A stretch of 64,000 nt of DNA from Nocardia cyriacigeorgica (GTDB lineage Bacteria; Actinomycetota; Actinomycetes; Mycobacteriales; Mycobacteriaceae), in the NCBI RefSeq assembly GCF_029868385.1, contig NZ_JARWNX010000062.1, positions 186,001-250,000 on the forward strand, read 5' to 3'. Each line of letters opens with the position of its first letter. Within the stretch, counting starts at the first letter, position 1. The translations under genes and the position numbers were made by a program. This document shows positions 9,515 to 20,863 of the stretch, piece by piece. A model generated the notes under the pieces. It was not told the DNA's origin. It saw only the letters and a program-made list of their open reading frames with translations, and did not search any database.

Positions 9515-10914
9515 AGGTGACCGGCGCGGCGATTCTGCCGGGTGGGGCGGCCGTCGAACAGGCATTGGCCCTGTCGAGGGCGGATGAGGCGATGGTCATC
9601 GTCACCGATGCGCACGAGGCGTCGCTGCGTTGGGCGGGCAATTCGATGACCACCAACGGGTCGTCGGTCTCGCGGCAGTGGGCGATGGTGTCGGTGTTCC
9701 GGGAGGGCCCGAACGCGGCGCGCGTCGGCAGTGTCACCGCCACCAGCGTCGACGGCGCCGATATCGAGGCCGTGGTGCGCGCCAGCGAGGAGGCGGCCCG
9801 CACCGCAGAACCGGCGCGCGATGCGATGCCGCTGCTCGAGGCCGATGGTTTCGCTGATCCCGAGGACTGGGCGGGCGAGCCCGGCAGCACCGGGATCGAG
9901 GTGTTCACCGGTGTGGCCGCCGATCTGGCCGAGGGTTTCGACGGCGCCGATACGCTCTACGGCTTCGCGCATCATCAGATGCACACCACCTGGCTCGGGA
10001 CGTCCACCGGTCTGCGGCGGCGCTATGTGCAGCCCACCGGGTCGGTGGAGATCAACGGAAAGCGTGGCGCGGGCGCCGATCTGGCGAGCGCCTGGGTGGG
10101 TGTCGGCACCGGCGATTTCACCGATGTGGATACGCCCGGTCTGCTGGCGGAACTGTCGCGACGGCTGGATTGGTCGGCGCGGCGGGTCGCATTGCCCGCC
10201 GGGCGCTACGAGACCCTGTTGCCGCCCTCGGCGGTGGCGGATCTGATGATCTATCTGGCCTGGACGATGGAGGGCCGCGGCGCGCACGAGGGCCATACCG
10301 CGTTGTCGCGACCCGGTGGCACCCGGATCGGTGAGCGACTCACCGACATTCCGTTGACGCTGTATTCGGATCCGAGCGCGAGCGGGCTCGAGTACCGCCC
10401 CTTCGTCGCGACGCCCGCGTCCTCGGAGGCGCTGTCGGTGTTCGACAACGGCCTGCCCGCCCAACGCGTGGACTGGTTGCGCGAGGGCGTGATCGAATCG
10501 CTGGTCTACCCGCGCGCCACGGCCGCCGAATTCGATGCCCCCACCACCGTTCCTGGTGAGAATCTGCTGCTCACCGGCGGTTCCAGCGCCACACTCGACG
10601 AGATGATCGCCCGCACCGAACGCGGTCTGCTGCTCACCACCCTCTGGTACATCCGCGAGGTCGACCCCGCCACGCTGCTGCTCACCGGCCTCACCCGCGA
10701 CGGCGTCTATCTGGTCGAGGACGGCGAGGTGACCGCCGCAGTCAACAACTTCCGCTTCAACGAAAGCCCTCTCGACCTCCTGCGCCGCGCCACCGAAGCG
10801 GGCGCGACCACCCTCACCCTCCCCCGCGAATGGAAGGACTGGTTCACCCGCACCGCCATGCCCCCGCTCCGCATCCCCGACTTCCACATGTCCTCGGTCA
10901 GCCAGGCGACGTAG
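9511..10914 (+). CDS. TldE/PmbA-like partner of TldD
   Basis: This 467-residue protein belongs to the TldD/PmbA family but lacks the HExxxH motif, as expected of the non-catalytic TldE/PmbA partner. Family landmarks are the N-terminal RWAGNSMTTNGSS region and C-terminal GENLLLTGGSSATLDEMI plus GVYLVEDGEVTAAVNNFRF. The GTG start overlaps the tldD stop by four bases, which fits equal production of two subunits. It converges on the hydrolase gene with only 8 bases between stops. The pair's substrate is unknown; no precursor peptide or RiPP gene was recognised nearby. Confidence 0.9.
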   Translation: MKVTGAAILPGGAAVEQALALSRADEAMVIVTDAHEASLRWAGNSMTTNGSSVSRQWAMVSVFREGPNAARVGSVTATSVDGADIEAVVRASEEAARTAEPARDAMPLLEADGFADPEDWAGEPGSTGIEVFTGVAADLAEGFDGADTLYGFAHHQMHTTWLGTSTGLRRRYVQPTGSVEINGKRGAGADLASAWVGVGTGDFTDVDTPGLLAELSRRLDWSARRVALPAGRYETLLPPSAVADLMIYLAWTMEGRGAHEGHTALSRPGGTRIGERLTDIPLTLYSDPSASGLEYRPFVATPASSEALSVFDNGLPAQRVDWLREGVIESLVYPRATAAEFDAPTTVPGENLLLTGGSSATLDEMIARTERGLLLTTLWYIREVDPATLLLTGLTRDGVYLVEDGEVTAAVNNFRFNESPLDLLRRATEAGATTLTLPREWKDWFTRTAMPPLRIPDFHMSSVSQAT

Positions 10915-10922
10915 CCGAAGGC

Positions 10923-11744
10923 CTACGGCGCGCGGTCGAGGATCGCACGGGCGAGGGCGTCGCTGTCCTCGAGCATCGGCATATGCCCGACTCCGGGAAG
11001 GTATTTCAGCTCGGCACCCGGCACCACCTCGTACTCGTGTGCCGAGGCCGGATCCCAGCGCGGGTCGCTGTCCCCGAAGATCACCAGGGGTGGTTTACCG
11101 GCGTCGACGAGGCGCTGGGGCACGGTTCGCGCGGCGATGTAGTCGCGGTTGGCGGCGAGAATCGCGCGGAACGCCCGATACGACGTCCTTCGCGTATCGG
11201 CCAGCATCTCGTCGGACACCGTGATCGGCGCGGCCGCGGTCGCTGCCAATCCGCGGCGAAGCATCGAGTCGGTACGGATCGCCCACACCAGCGGACCGAA
11301 CGGCGGCGCGGTGAGCACCCGCAGGATCGCGGGCTCGGGGCGAAGGGCCGCCAGACTCGGCCCCGTGCTGACCAGGATCAGCTCGCCGACAAGGTCGGGA
11401 CGACGCTCCACCAGGGCGGTAGCGACATACCCTCCGCTGGAGTGACCGACCACCGTCGGATATCGGACACCCAGTTCGTCCAACGCCGCCGCCGTCCGGT
11501 CTGCCTGCTGCGCGACGTCGTAGGTCGGCACGGGCTCGGAACCACCGCATCCGGGGAGGTCGATCGTGATCACCCGATACCGTGGAGCGAGCGACGGCAC
11601 CACCGACGCCCACGTCGAACCGGATGCGCCCGAGCCGTGCACGAGCACCACGGGTGGCGCCGTCGGGTTCCCGTCGATGACGACGTGCACTCCGCCGACC
11701 GTCCTGTCCTCGTGTGTCCGGGTGGTGGGACTCGCTTCGCTCAT
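10923..11744 (-). CDS. Alpha/beta fold hydrolase
   Basis: This 273-residue protein is a predicted soluble alpha/beta hydrolase of unknown substrate. It shows the oxyanion strand motif VLVHGSGASGSTW, the nucleophile elbow GHSSGG with Ser102, an acidic residue in FGDSDPRW (D225 or D227) and the catalytic His254 in GVGHMPML. The ATG at 11744 has a GAGG site at a proper distance; the upstream open frame is non-homologous. The gene is divergent from the AraC regulator across 78 bases, so the regulator may control it. Confidence 0.9.
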   Translation of the reverse strand: MSEASPTTRTHEDRTVGGVHVVIDGNPTAPPVVLVHGSGASGSTWASVVPSLAPRYRVITIDLPGCGGSEPVPTYDVAQQADRTAAALDELGVRYPTVVGHSSGGYVATALVERRPDLVGELILVSTGPSLAALRPEPAILRVLTAPPFGPLVWAIRTDSMLRRGLAATAAAPITVSDEMLADTRRTSYRAFRAILAANRDYIAARTVPQRLVDAGKPPLVIFGDSDPRWDPASAHEYEVVPGAELKYLPGVGHMPMLEDSDALARAILDRAP

Positions 11745-11822
11745 ACTTCCAAGCCTCGTCGCTGACGGACCCCGCCGTATTGAACAAATGTCACGGTGTT
11801 CCGCTCCGGTTAGCCTGGACGG

Positions 11823-12662
11823 ATGACCGCAACGGATGGAGTGGACTGGAGCCTGGTCGACATCGCCGTCCCGGTCCGACCCTCTGGTCCGGGAGTCCGG
11901 ATGGCGGGTTTCCGGTACCACCACCTCGCTCCCGTCGATATCACGACGATCCCGCATCCCAAGGTCACGCTTCTGCTGGATCTCAGCGAGCACGGTGTCG
12001 TCCATGACGTTCTCGGGCGCTCGATCAGGGGGAGCGCGATCGTCGGCCTCCGGTCCGGCGCGTTCCGCATCACCAGCGCCGGGGCGGGTGACCTCCTCCA
12101 GATCCGCATGTCCCCCGTCGTCGCCGCGGTGATTCTCCGCGACACCACCATCATCGGCGGTGGTGTGACACCGCTGGCTGATGTGTGGAACAGCAGTGCC
12201 GTCCGCTTGATCGAGCGACTTCGTGCGACGCCGTCGTGGGACGGGCGGTTCACCCTCACCGCCGCGTTCCTGCGGAACCGGATACCGTGCGGATCCGGCG
12301 TCGCCCCCGAGATCACCTACGCCTGGCACCAGACCGTCCGTACCAGGGGCATGCTCCGCATCGATGCTCTCGCCACGGAGACCGGCTGGACCCGCCAGCG
12401 ACTGTGGTCTCGCTTCCGGACGCATCTCGGGGTCTCACCCAAGTACGCGTCCGAACTCGTCCGCTTCGACCATGCCGCCCATCTCCTGGCGACGGGGCTC
12501 CCACCGGCCGATACCGCCGCCGAGGCCGGTTTCGCCGACCAGTCCCATCTGCATCGTCGCACCACCGCGCTGACCGCGATGACTCCCGCCGCCGTCGCCA
12601 GGGCGCCGTGGCTGGCGATCGACGATATCGCCTGGCCGACAACCTGTTTCCCGCGCGGCTGA
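11823..12662 (+). CDS. AraC family transcriptional regulator
   Basis: This 279-residue protein has a C-terminal AraC/XylS DNA-binding domain (about residues 175-270) with two helix-turn-helix units. They are visible as IDALATETGWTRQRLWSRFRT and PPADTAAEAGFADQSHLHRR. The N-terminal half is a cupin-like sensory region without a clear ligand clue. A TAGCCT -10-like hexamer ends six bases before the ATG, so the message may be leaderless, although GGACGG could also act as a weak ribosome site. It is divergent from the alpha/beta hydrolase gene, its most likely target. Confidence 0.88.
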   Translation: MTATDGVDWSLVDIAVPVRPSGPGVRMAGFRYHHLAPVDITTIPHPKVTLLLDLSEHGVVHDVLGRSIRGSAIVGLRSGAFRITSAGAGDLLQIRMSPVVAAVILRDTTIIGGGVTPLADVWNSSAVRLIERLRATPSWDGRFTLTAAFLRNRIPCGSGVAPEITYAWHQTVRTRGMLRIDALATETGWTRQRLWSRFRTHLGVSPKYASELVRFDHAAHLLATGLPPADTAAEAGFADQSHLHRRTTALTAMTPAAVARAPWLAIDDIAWPTTCFPRG

Positions 12663-12712
12663 GCAATGACCGGCGGATCCGATCGATCCGACAGATCGGC
12701 GGATTCGTCGGA

Positions 12713-13096
12713 CTACTGCGCCGGGGTGATCTCGATCCCGATGGTGCCGGACTTGCCGCGGCGCAGGGTGCTGCCGAGGATGACCAGGGGGCCGAGGATG
12801 AAGTACTTCTTGCGTAGCAGGCGGCGGACGTTCTCGGTTTCGGCGGCGTCGAGGACTCGGGCCGTACCTTCGATGATCTCGCCGCGCGGGGTGCCCTTGT
12901 AGTTGCACGGTTGCAGAGTGACCGCCGGATTGCGGCGCACCCGCTTGACCTTCCAGCTGTCGGTTTCGGTCCAGACGAACACCTTTCCGTCGTCGGAAGC
13001 CGCCCAGACCGGGGTGCCGACGGGTGTGCCGTCCTTGCGGAAGGTGGTCAGCAAAACGTAATCGGCCTTGTCGACAGCTGTGCGCGCATCGGTCAT
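12713..13096 (-). CDS. PPOX-class F420-dependent oxidoreductase (Rv2061c-like)
   Basis: This 127-residue split-barrel protein belongs to the pyridoxamine-phosphate-oxidase superfamily, in the F420-binding subgroup. Typical landmarks are LLTTFRKDGTPVGTPVWAA, then TDSWKVKRVRRNPAVTLQPCN with the basic cofactor-binding stretch. The C-terminal GTIGIEITPAQ ends the barrel. Its position before cobN matches Rv2061c, which precedes cobN (Rv2062c) in M. tuberculosis, although here other genes have been inserted between them. The reaction is unknown. Confidence 0.88.
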   Translation of the reverse strand: MTDARTAVDKADYVLLTTFRKDGTPVGTPVWAASDDGKVFVWTETDSWKVKRVRRNPAVTLQPCNYKGTPRGEIIEGTARVLDAAETENVRRLLRKKYFILGPLVILGSTLRRGKSGTIGIEITPAQ

Positions 13097-13114
13097 GGCA
13101 CTACCGTAGGCCGG

Positions 13115-13669
13115 TCAGCGGTCATCGGCCATGTGGTACTCGCCCGCCTCCAACCGCGTCAGCACGCCCGAGGTCCAGCCGGACAGGTTCTCGAACACCC
13201 CGCTCCACAGTTCCAGCAGGTCGGTGGCATGCGGTGCGTGGTAACGGCCGGGGAATTCCGGAATCATGCCGAGCAGCCCGTCCCGGACCTCGCTGCTGCG
13301 GCGGCGCTGTTCGCGCAACTTCTCGATGACGTGGGCGCGCGGCAACGCGTCCATGAACGCGATGGCCGCGCCCAGCTCCTCCATATCGATGCTCACCAGC
13401 GCCGCGTCCATCAGCCGATGGAATTCGTCCACCCCGGCGTCGGTGAGTTCGAACAGGGTTCGGCCCGGCCCCTGCGTGCTGCCCTCGGTGCCGAGAGCCC
13501 GCAGTTTGCCCTCCTGGGTGAGCTGTTTGAGCCCGTGATAGATCGATCCCGGCTTCACATTGGTCCAGGTCTCGGCCCGCCAGGACAGCAGTTCCCGCCG
13601 GACGGCGTACCCGTGGGTGGGCTGCTGCCTGCGCATCACCCCGAGAATCAACAGCCGCACCGCCGACAC
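13115..13669 (-). CDS. PadR family transcriptional regulator
   Basis: This 184-residue regulator has the PadR winged helix at the N-terminus (LILGVMRRQQPTHGYAVRRELL, then KPGSIYHGLKQLTQEGKL) and a helical dimerisation C-terminus. The start is GTG with a strong GAGGAGGAG ribosome site. The divergent intergenic region holds three copies of a TCAA-N2-TTGA palindrome, one close to this gene and two over the promoter of the VOC gene. This suggests that it represses both itself and the VOC gene. Confidence 0.9.
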   Translation of the reverse strand: MSAVRLLILGVMRRQQPTHGYAVRRELLSWRAETWTNVKPGSIYHGLKQLTQEGKLRALGTEGSTQGPGRTLFELTDAGVDEFHRLMDAALVSIDMEELGAAIAFMDALPRAHVIEKLREQRRRSSEVRDGLLGMIPEFPGRYHAPHATDLLELWSGVFENLSGWTSGVLTRLEAGEYHMADDR

Positions 13670-13722
13670 CGTTCTCCTCCTCGCCGGGCGCGGCTCCTAC
13701 CGCACGCCACCGCCCAGCATGG

Positions 13723-13735
13723 TAGTCAAACTTGA
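13723..13735. promoter_or_regulatory. Palindromic operator copy 1 (PadR/VOC region)
   Basis: The sequence TAGTCAAACTTGA contains the inverted repeat TCAA-N2-TTGA. It lies 54 bases upstream of the PadR GTG start and is repeated twice more nearer the VOC gene. It is a likely autoregulatory site. Confidence 0.55.
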
Positions 13736-13800
13736 TCTCCACGATCCGGAGGCCACCGCACGGGTCCCGAACCGTTGCTCGCCGCTCACCGGCACCGCGC

Positions 13801-13815
13801 TAGTCAAGTTTGACT
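13801..13815 (+). promoter_or_regulatory. Operator copy 2 with -35 element of the VOC gene
   Basis: TAGTCAAGTTTGACT carries the same palindrome in reverse orientation. Its end supplies TTGACT at 13810-13815, which is followed 18 bases later by TAGGCT at 13834-13839. This gives a good -35/-10 pair for the VOC gene, so a bound repressor would cover the -35 box. Confidence 0.6.
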
Positions 13816-13843
13816 TCCGCCCGCGCCGAATTCTAGGCTTCGG

Positions 13844-13856
13844 TAGTCAAACTTGA
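13844..13856 (+). promoter_or_regulatory. Operator copy 3 over the VOC transcription start
   Basis: TAGTCAAACTTGA is identical to copy 1 and lies just downstream of the TAGGCT -10 box, at the expected transcription start. A GGAGG ribosome site (13861-13865) and the ATG at 13874 follow. Confidence 0.6.
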
Positions 13857-13873
13857 TTACGGAGGCTCAAACC

Positions 13874-14596
13874 ATGGGCGATATCGCCGTCCCCGTGCTC
13901 CCGACCGTCGATCTGCCCCGAACGCTCGAGTTCTATCGAGCACTCGGCTACGAGGTCGTCTACGAACAGACCCGCCCCTACGTGTACGGGGCAATCGAAG
14001 CCCACGGATGCGGACTGCATTTCGCCGCGCCGCCGAACAAGGAAACGGGACTCGAGGGCTGGACGGGATGTCTGGTCATGGTCGACGATATCGCCGAGCG
14101 GCACCGTGAGTTCAGCGCCGCCCTGCGCGCGCACTACGGCAAGGTTCCGGCCAAGGGCGAGCCGAGGATCACCCGATTCCGTCCCGGTCAGTCGCGGTTC
14201 AGCGTCATCGATCCGGATGGCAACTGGGTCACCTTCATCCAGAACGATGAACCCATGGAACTCGAATACGGCGGTTCCAAGTCGCTGACCGGTTTGGCCC
14301 GAGTGCTGGACAATGCGCGAATCCTGCGAGACTTCAAGAACGACGACGCGACCGCCACCCGCGTACTCGACGTAGGACTGCGCCGATACGCCGCCACCGC
14401 GCCCGCCACCGAGGTCGCCCGAGCCTGGGCGGCACTCACCGAAATCGCTGTCGCCATGGGCGATACGGAACGTGCGGCCGCCCATCGCGAGGCGTTGCGC
14501 GCGGTGGAGCTGACCGAGGAAGAACGTGCGGCACTGGCCACCGAAACGAATGCGAGCGCCACGCTCACCGAATGGTTGCACCGATCCGAGACATAA
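13874..14596 (+). CDS. VOC family (glyoxalase/bleomycin-resistance fold) protein
   Basis: The N-terminal 130 residues form a vicinal-oxygen-chelate domain of the kind found in bleomycin-binding and glyoxalase-like proteins (LPRTLEFYRALGYEVVY, then SRFSVIDPDGNWVTFIQ). The C-terminal 110 residues are helical and tetratricopeptide-like (TATRVLDVGLRRYAATAPA, then AAAHREALRAVELTEEE), which is unusual for simple VOC proteins. The ATG at 13874 has a GGAGG site at ideal spacing. Expression is probably controlled by the divergent PadR protein through the palindromes around its promoter. A drug-binding or detoxification role is an inference. Confidence 0.85.
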   Translation: MGDIAVPVLPTVDLPRTLEFYRALGYEVVYEQTRPYVYGAIEAHGCGLHFAAPPNKETGLEGWTGCLVMVDDIAERHREFSAALRAHYGKVPAKGEPRITRFRPGQSRFSVIDPDGNWVTFIQNDEPMELEYGGSKSLTGLARVLDNARILRDFKNDDATATRVLDVGLRRYAATAPATEVARAWAALTEIAVAMGDTERAAAHREALRAVELTEEERAALATETNASATLTEWLHRSET

Positions 14597-14603
14597 CGAA
14601 CTC

Positions 14604-15371
14604 TCACGCCGCCAGCGTCAACACTCGCGGACCGTCCTCGGTGATCGCCACCGTGTGTTCGGAATGCGCGGTCCGCGATCCGTCGGCCGAACGGATGGTC
14701 CATCCGTCGGGATCGGTGACGATGCGATCGGTGGTGCGCGCGAACCACGGTTCGATGGCGATGGTCAGGCCGGGCCGCAGCCGATAGCCGCGCCCCGCAC
14801 GACCGACGTTCGACACGTGTGGATCCTCGTGCATGGTACGACCGAGGCCGTGTCCGCCGAACTCGGTGTTGACCGGGTATCCATACGCGGATGCGACCCC
14901 CGAGACGGCCGCGGAGATATCGCCGATCCGATGGCCCGGCAACGCCACCTCGATGGCCGCGGCCAGCGCCTCCTCGGTGGCCCGCACCAGGCGCAGATCC
15001 TCCTCGGCGGCAGTGCCGACCACCACCGTGGTCGCCGAATCCGCGACCCAGCCGTCGAGAGAGACGGCCAGGTCCATGCTCAGCACATCGCCGTCGCGCA
15101 GGGCGTAGTCGAACGGAAGTCCGTGCAGCACCGCATCGTTCACCGAGAGGCAGACGGTATTGCGGAACGGTCCACGACCGAAGGACGGCGCATAGTCCCA
15201 GTAGCACGATTGCGCACCGCGCTCCCGGATCCGCTCGCGCACCACCGCTTCCAGCTCCAGCAGATTCACCCCGACGGCGGCGCGGGCCCGCAGATCCGCC
15301 AGCGTCTCGGCGACGAACCGCCCCGTCACCGCCATCCGCTCGATTTCCTCGGGCGACTTCAACTCGACCAT
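14604..15371 (-). CDS. map: Methionine aminopeptidase, type I
   Basis: This enzyme removes the initiator methionine from new proteins. The 255-residue product has the pita-bread fold signatures and five metal ligands. These are the Asp residues in DLAVSLDGWVADSATT, His in GGHGLGRTMHEDP, Glu in AIEPWFART and Glu in HSEHTVA. The ATG at 15371 is preferred because GGAGG sits ten bases before it; an in-frame ATG at 15383 lacks such a site. It is divergent from a small XRE regulator, with two palindromes between them, which is an uncommon arrangement for a housekeeping map gene. It may be a secondary copy. Confidence 0.92.
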   Translation of the reverse strand: MVELKSPEEIERMAVTGRFVAETLADLRARAAVGVNLLELEAVVRERIRERGAQSCYWDYAPSFGRGPFRNTVCLSVNDAVLHGLPFDYALRDGDVLSMDLAVSLDGWVADSATTVVVGTAAEEDLRLVRATEEALAAAIEVALPGHRIGDISAAVSGVASAYGYPVNTEFGGHGLGRTMHEDPHVSNVGRAGRGYRLRPGLTIAIEPWFARTTDRIVTDPDGWTIRSADGSRTAHSEHTVAITEDGPRVLTLAA

Positions 15372-15395
15372 CACGACCTCCACATCGACATCATC

Positions 15396-15430
15396 GGTAT
15401 TTTAATACCAGATTGCGGTATTTAAATACC
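15396..15430. promoter_or_regulatory. Twin 14-bp palindromic operators between map and the XRE gene
   Basis: GGTATTTTAATACC (15396-15409) and GGTATTTAAATACC (15417-15430) lie 21 bases apart start to start, or two helical turns. The second is a perfect palindrome and the first differs by one base. They stand out as the most AT-rich stretch of the area. They lie 18 bases before the XRE start and 25 bases before the map start, so they probably overlap both promoters and bind the adjacent XRE protein. Confidence 0.75.
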
Positions 15431-15447
15431 AGCCGTAGGGTGGTCGC

Positions 15448-15711
15448 ATGGTTCGACTTCCCTTGACTCCGGCCCAGGTGGAGGCCGGTCGACGCCTCGG
15501 CGCCCGATTGCGGGCCGCACGCGCAGGCCGCGATCTCGCCGACGTCGCCCGCGCGGCGGGCATCTCCCCGGAGACGTTGCGCAAGATCGAAACCGGACGG
15601 CTGCCCTCCCCCGCCTTCGGGACGGTGGTGGCGGTGAGCCGGGTGCTCGAACTGCCGTTGGATGAACTCGCGGACCTCTGGCTGTCCGGCGGCCTGGCCG
15701 AATCCGCCTGA
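15448..15711 (+). CDS. Small XRE family helix-turn-helix regulator
   Basis: This 87-residue protein is almost entirely a lambda-repressor-like helix-turn-helix domain (residues 12-75). The pattern LGARLRAARAGRDLADVARAAGISPETLRKIE is interrupted here only for description: helix 2 is DLADVARAAG and helix 3 is SPETLRKIETGRLPSP. There is no sensory domain. It starts next to the twin GGTATTTAAATACC palindromes and is divergent from map, which it probably regulates along with itself. Confidence 0.88.
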   Translation: MVRLPLTPAQVEAGRRLGARLRAARAGRDLADVARAAGISPETLRKIETGRLPSPAFGTVVAVSRVLELPLDELADLWLSGGLAESA

Positions 15712-15735
15712 TCCGGCCCAGGCCTCGCCTGCGTC

Positions 15736-19401
<3,666 letters not shown>

Positions 19402-19444
19402 GGGTGGACCTTCCTCGGGTGACGCGCCCAACGGGTTAGCGCTC

Positions 19445-19560
19445 GCCGGAGAGGGTCTGGCTGTTCACAGTGGCGCGACCGCACCGGAATTTCACCGGTT
19501 TCCTCAGCACCCGCCGAGCCCCCGGATGCTACCGCGCGCCGCAGCGGCCACCCGCATCGA
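19445..19560 (-). promoter_or_regulatory. Cobalamin (B12) riboswitch upstream of cobN
   Basis: On the minus strand the conserved core reads GAGGAAACCGGTGAAATTCC, then GGTGCGGTCGCGCCACTGT. It includes the B12 box GCCACTGT (plus-strand 19467-19474). This matches the adenosylcobalamin-class aptamer consensus. It sits 44 bases or more before the cobN start, so it can sequester the ribosome site or terminate transcription. The outer limits are approximate. Confidence 0.9.
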
Positions 19561-19697
19561 CCGGGGCGGAGGCGTGCACGCTTCCTCTCCACCCGCGGGA
19601 CCTGCTGACATCGGCGCAGAGCCGTTCACCGGCCGATACCCGGCAAGGTCACCGATCCGAGTGGTACCCCGACCTCACCCGGGTCGGTGGCGCGACT

Positions 19698-19714
19698 CCG
19701 CACACGCTGTGCGG
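19698..19714 (-). terminator. Hairpin after the oxidoreductase gene
   Basis: CCGCACA-CGC-TGTGCGG forms a perfect seven-pair stem with a three-base loop, 26 bases beyond the stop of the oxidoreductase gene. A second stem (CCGACC/GGTCGG, 19669-19687) follows. There is no T-run, as is common in actinobacteria. Confidence 0.45.
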
Positions 19715-19739
19715 GGATGCCGAGGAAGGTACCGGGCCG

Positions 19740-20756
19740 CTATTCGCTGACGCGCACCAGCAGCTTGCCCACGTTCTTGCCCACGAGCAGACCCTGGAAC
19801 GCGGGCACCACCTGGTCCAGACCGTCCACGATGTCCTCCAGATAGGCCAGTCGCCCATCGGCGATCCAGCCGCTGGCCTGGTCCAGGAATTCCGCCATCT
19901 GGGTGGGCGCGAACTCGGTTTGGATGAAACCTCGGACGGTGAGGCTCTTGCGCAGGATGAGACCCATGAGCATGCCGAGGCGGTCGGGACCCGGCGGCAG
20001 CTCGGTGGCGTTGTAGGCGGCCACCAGACCGCAGACCGGGATGCGCGCGAAGCTGTTCAGCCTGGGCAGCATCGCGTCCAGAACCGCGCCGCCGACGTTC
20101 TCGAAGTAGACGTCGATACCGTCCGGGGTGGCGGCGGTCAGCTGCTCGGCGAAATCGTCGGCACGGTGGTCGATCGCGGCGTCGAAGCCGAACTTCTCGG
20201 TGAGCAACCGGACCTTCTCGGGGCCGCCCGCGATACCGACCGCCCGCGCACCCCCGAGCTTCGCGATCTGCCCGACCGCCGAGCCCACCGTTCCCGTCGC
20301 GGCCGCGACGACCAGGGTCTCCCCCGCCTGCGGTTTACCGATATTGCGTAGCCCCGAGTAGGCGGTGAACCCCGGCATCCCCAGCACGCCGAGGGCGGTG
20401 GTGACTGGCACCCGGTCCGGATCGAGCTTGCGCAGATAGGCCGCCGATTCCAGCGAACGCGTCTGCCAGCCGCCGTACCCGAGCACGATATCGCCGGGCC
20501 GCAGCGCACTATCGCGCGATTCCAGCACCCGCGACACCGTGGCACCCACCATCGTCGCGCCGATCGCCACCGGCGGCGCGTAGGACGGCGCATCACTCAT
20601 CCGGCCACGCATATACGGATCGAGGGACAGATACAGCGTCTCGAGCAGCACTTGCCCTTCGCCGGGCGCGGGCAGCTCCACCGTTTCGGTGCGAAAGTTC
20701 TCCGGTCGCGGCGCACCGACCGGACGGGACGCGAGCACGATGCGAGTGGTCTCCAC
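19740..20756 (-). CDS. NADP-dependent oxidoreductase (CurA/leukotriene reductase-like MDR)
   Basis: This 338-residue protein is a zinc-free medium-chain dehydrogenase/reductase. The N-terminus has LSLDPYMRGRMSD, the signature of the CurA/PTGR group that reduces alkenal or alkenone double bonds with NADPH. The nucleotide-binding motif is AAATGTVGSAVGQIAKL, followed by GGPEKVRLL and the YFENVGG motif. It is transcribed toward cobN but separated from it by a hairpin and the riboswitch leader, so it is not expected to be B12-controlled. The natural substrate is unknown. Confidence 0.9.
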   Translation of the reverse strand: METTRIVLASRPVGAPRPENFRTETVELPAPGEGQVLLETLYLSLDPYMRGRMSDAPSYAPPVAIGATMVGATVSRVLESRDSALRPGDIVLGYGGWQTRSLESAAYLRKLDPDRVPVTTALGVLGMPGFTAYSGLRNIGKPQAGETLVVAAATGTVGSAVGQIAKLGGARAVGIAGGPEKVRLLTEKFGFDAAIDHRADDFAEQLTAATPDGIDVYFENVGGAVLDAMLPRLNSFARIPVCGLVAAYNATELPPGPDRLGMLMGLILRKSLTVRGFIQTEFAPTQMAEFLDQASGWIADGRLAYLEDIVDGLDQVVPAFQGLLVGKNVGKLLVRVSE

Positions 20757-20863
20757 GATTCCTCCTGAGGGTCGGGGTCGATTCGATCATGCGCCACGTG
20801 GCTGTGGCCGGGACGGCGCGCCCCCTGGGTTCGGCCAAGGCTGCGGTGGTGCAGCGCCCCGGC

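Larger units (their letters stand above)
19402..19739. other. Non-coding leader region of cobN
   Basis: This 338-base stretch has no gene. It holds the B12 riboswitch and, to its right, a likely terminator for the oxidoreductase gene that reads in from 19740. The cobN promoter should lie between about 19560 and 19700, but no convincing -35/-10 pair was found. Confidence 0.7.
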
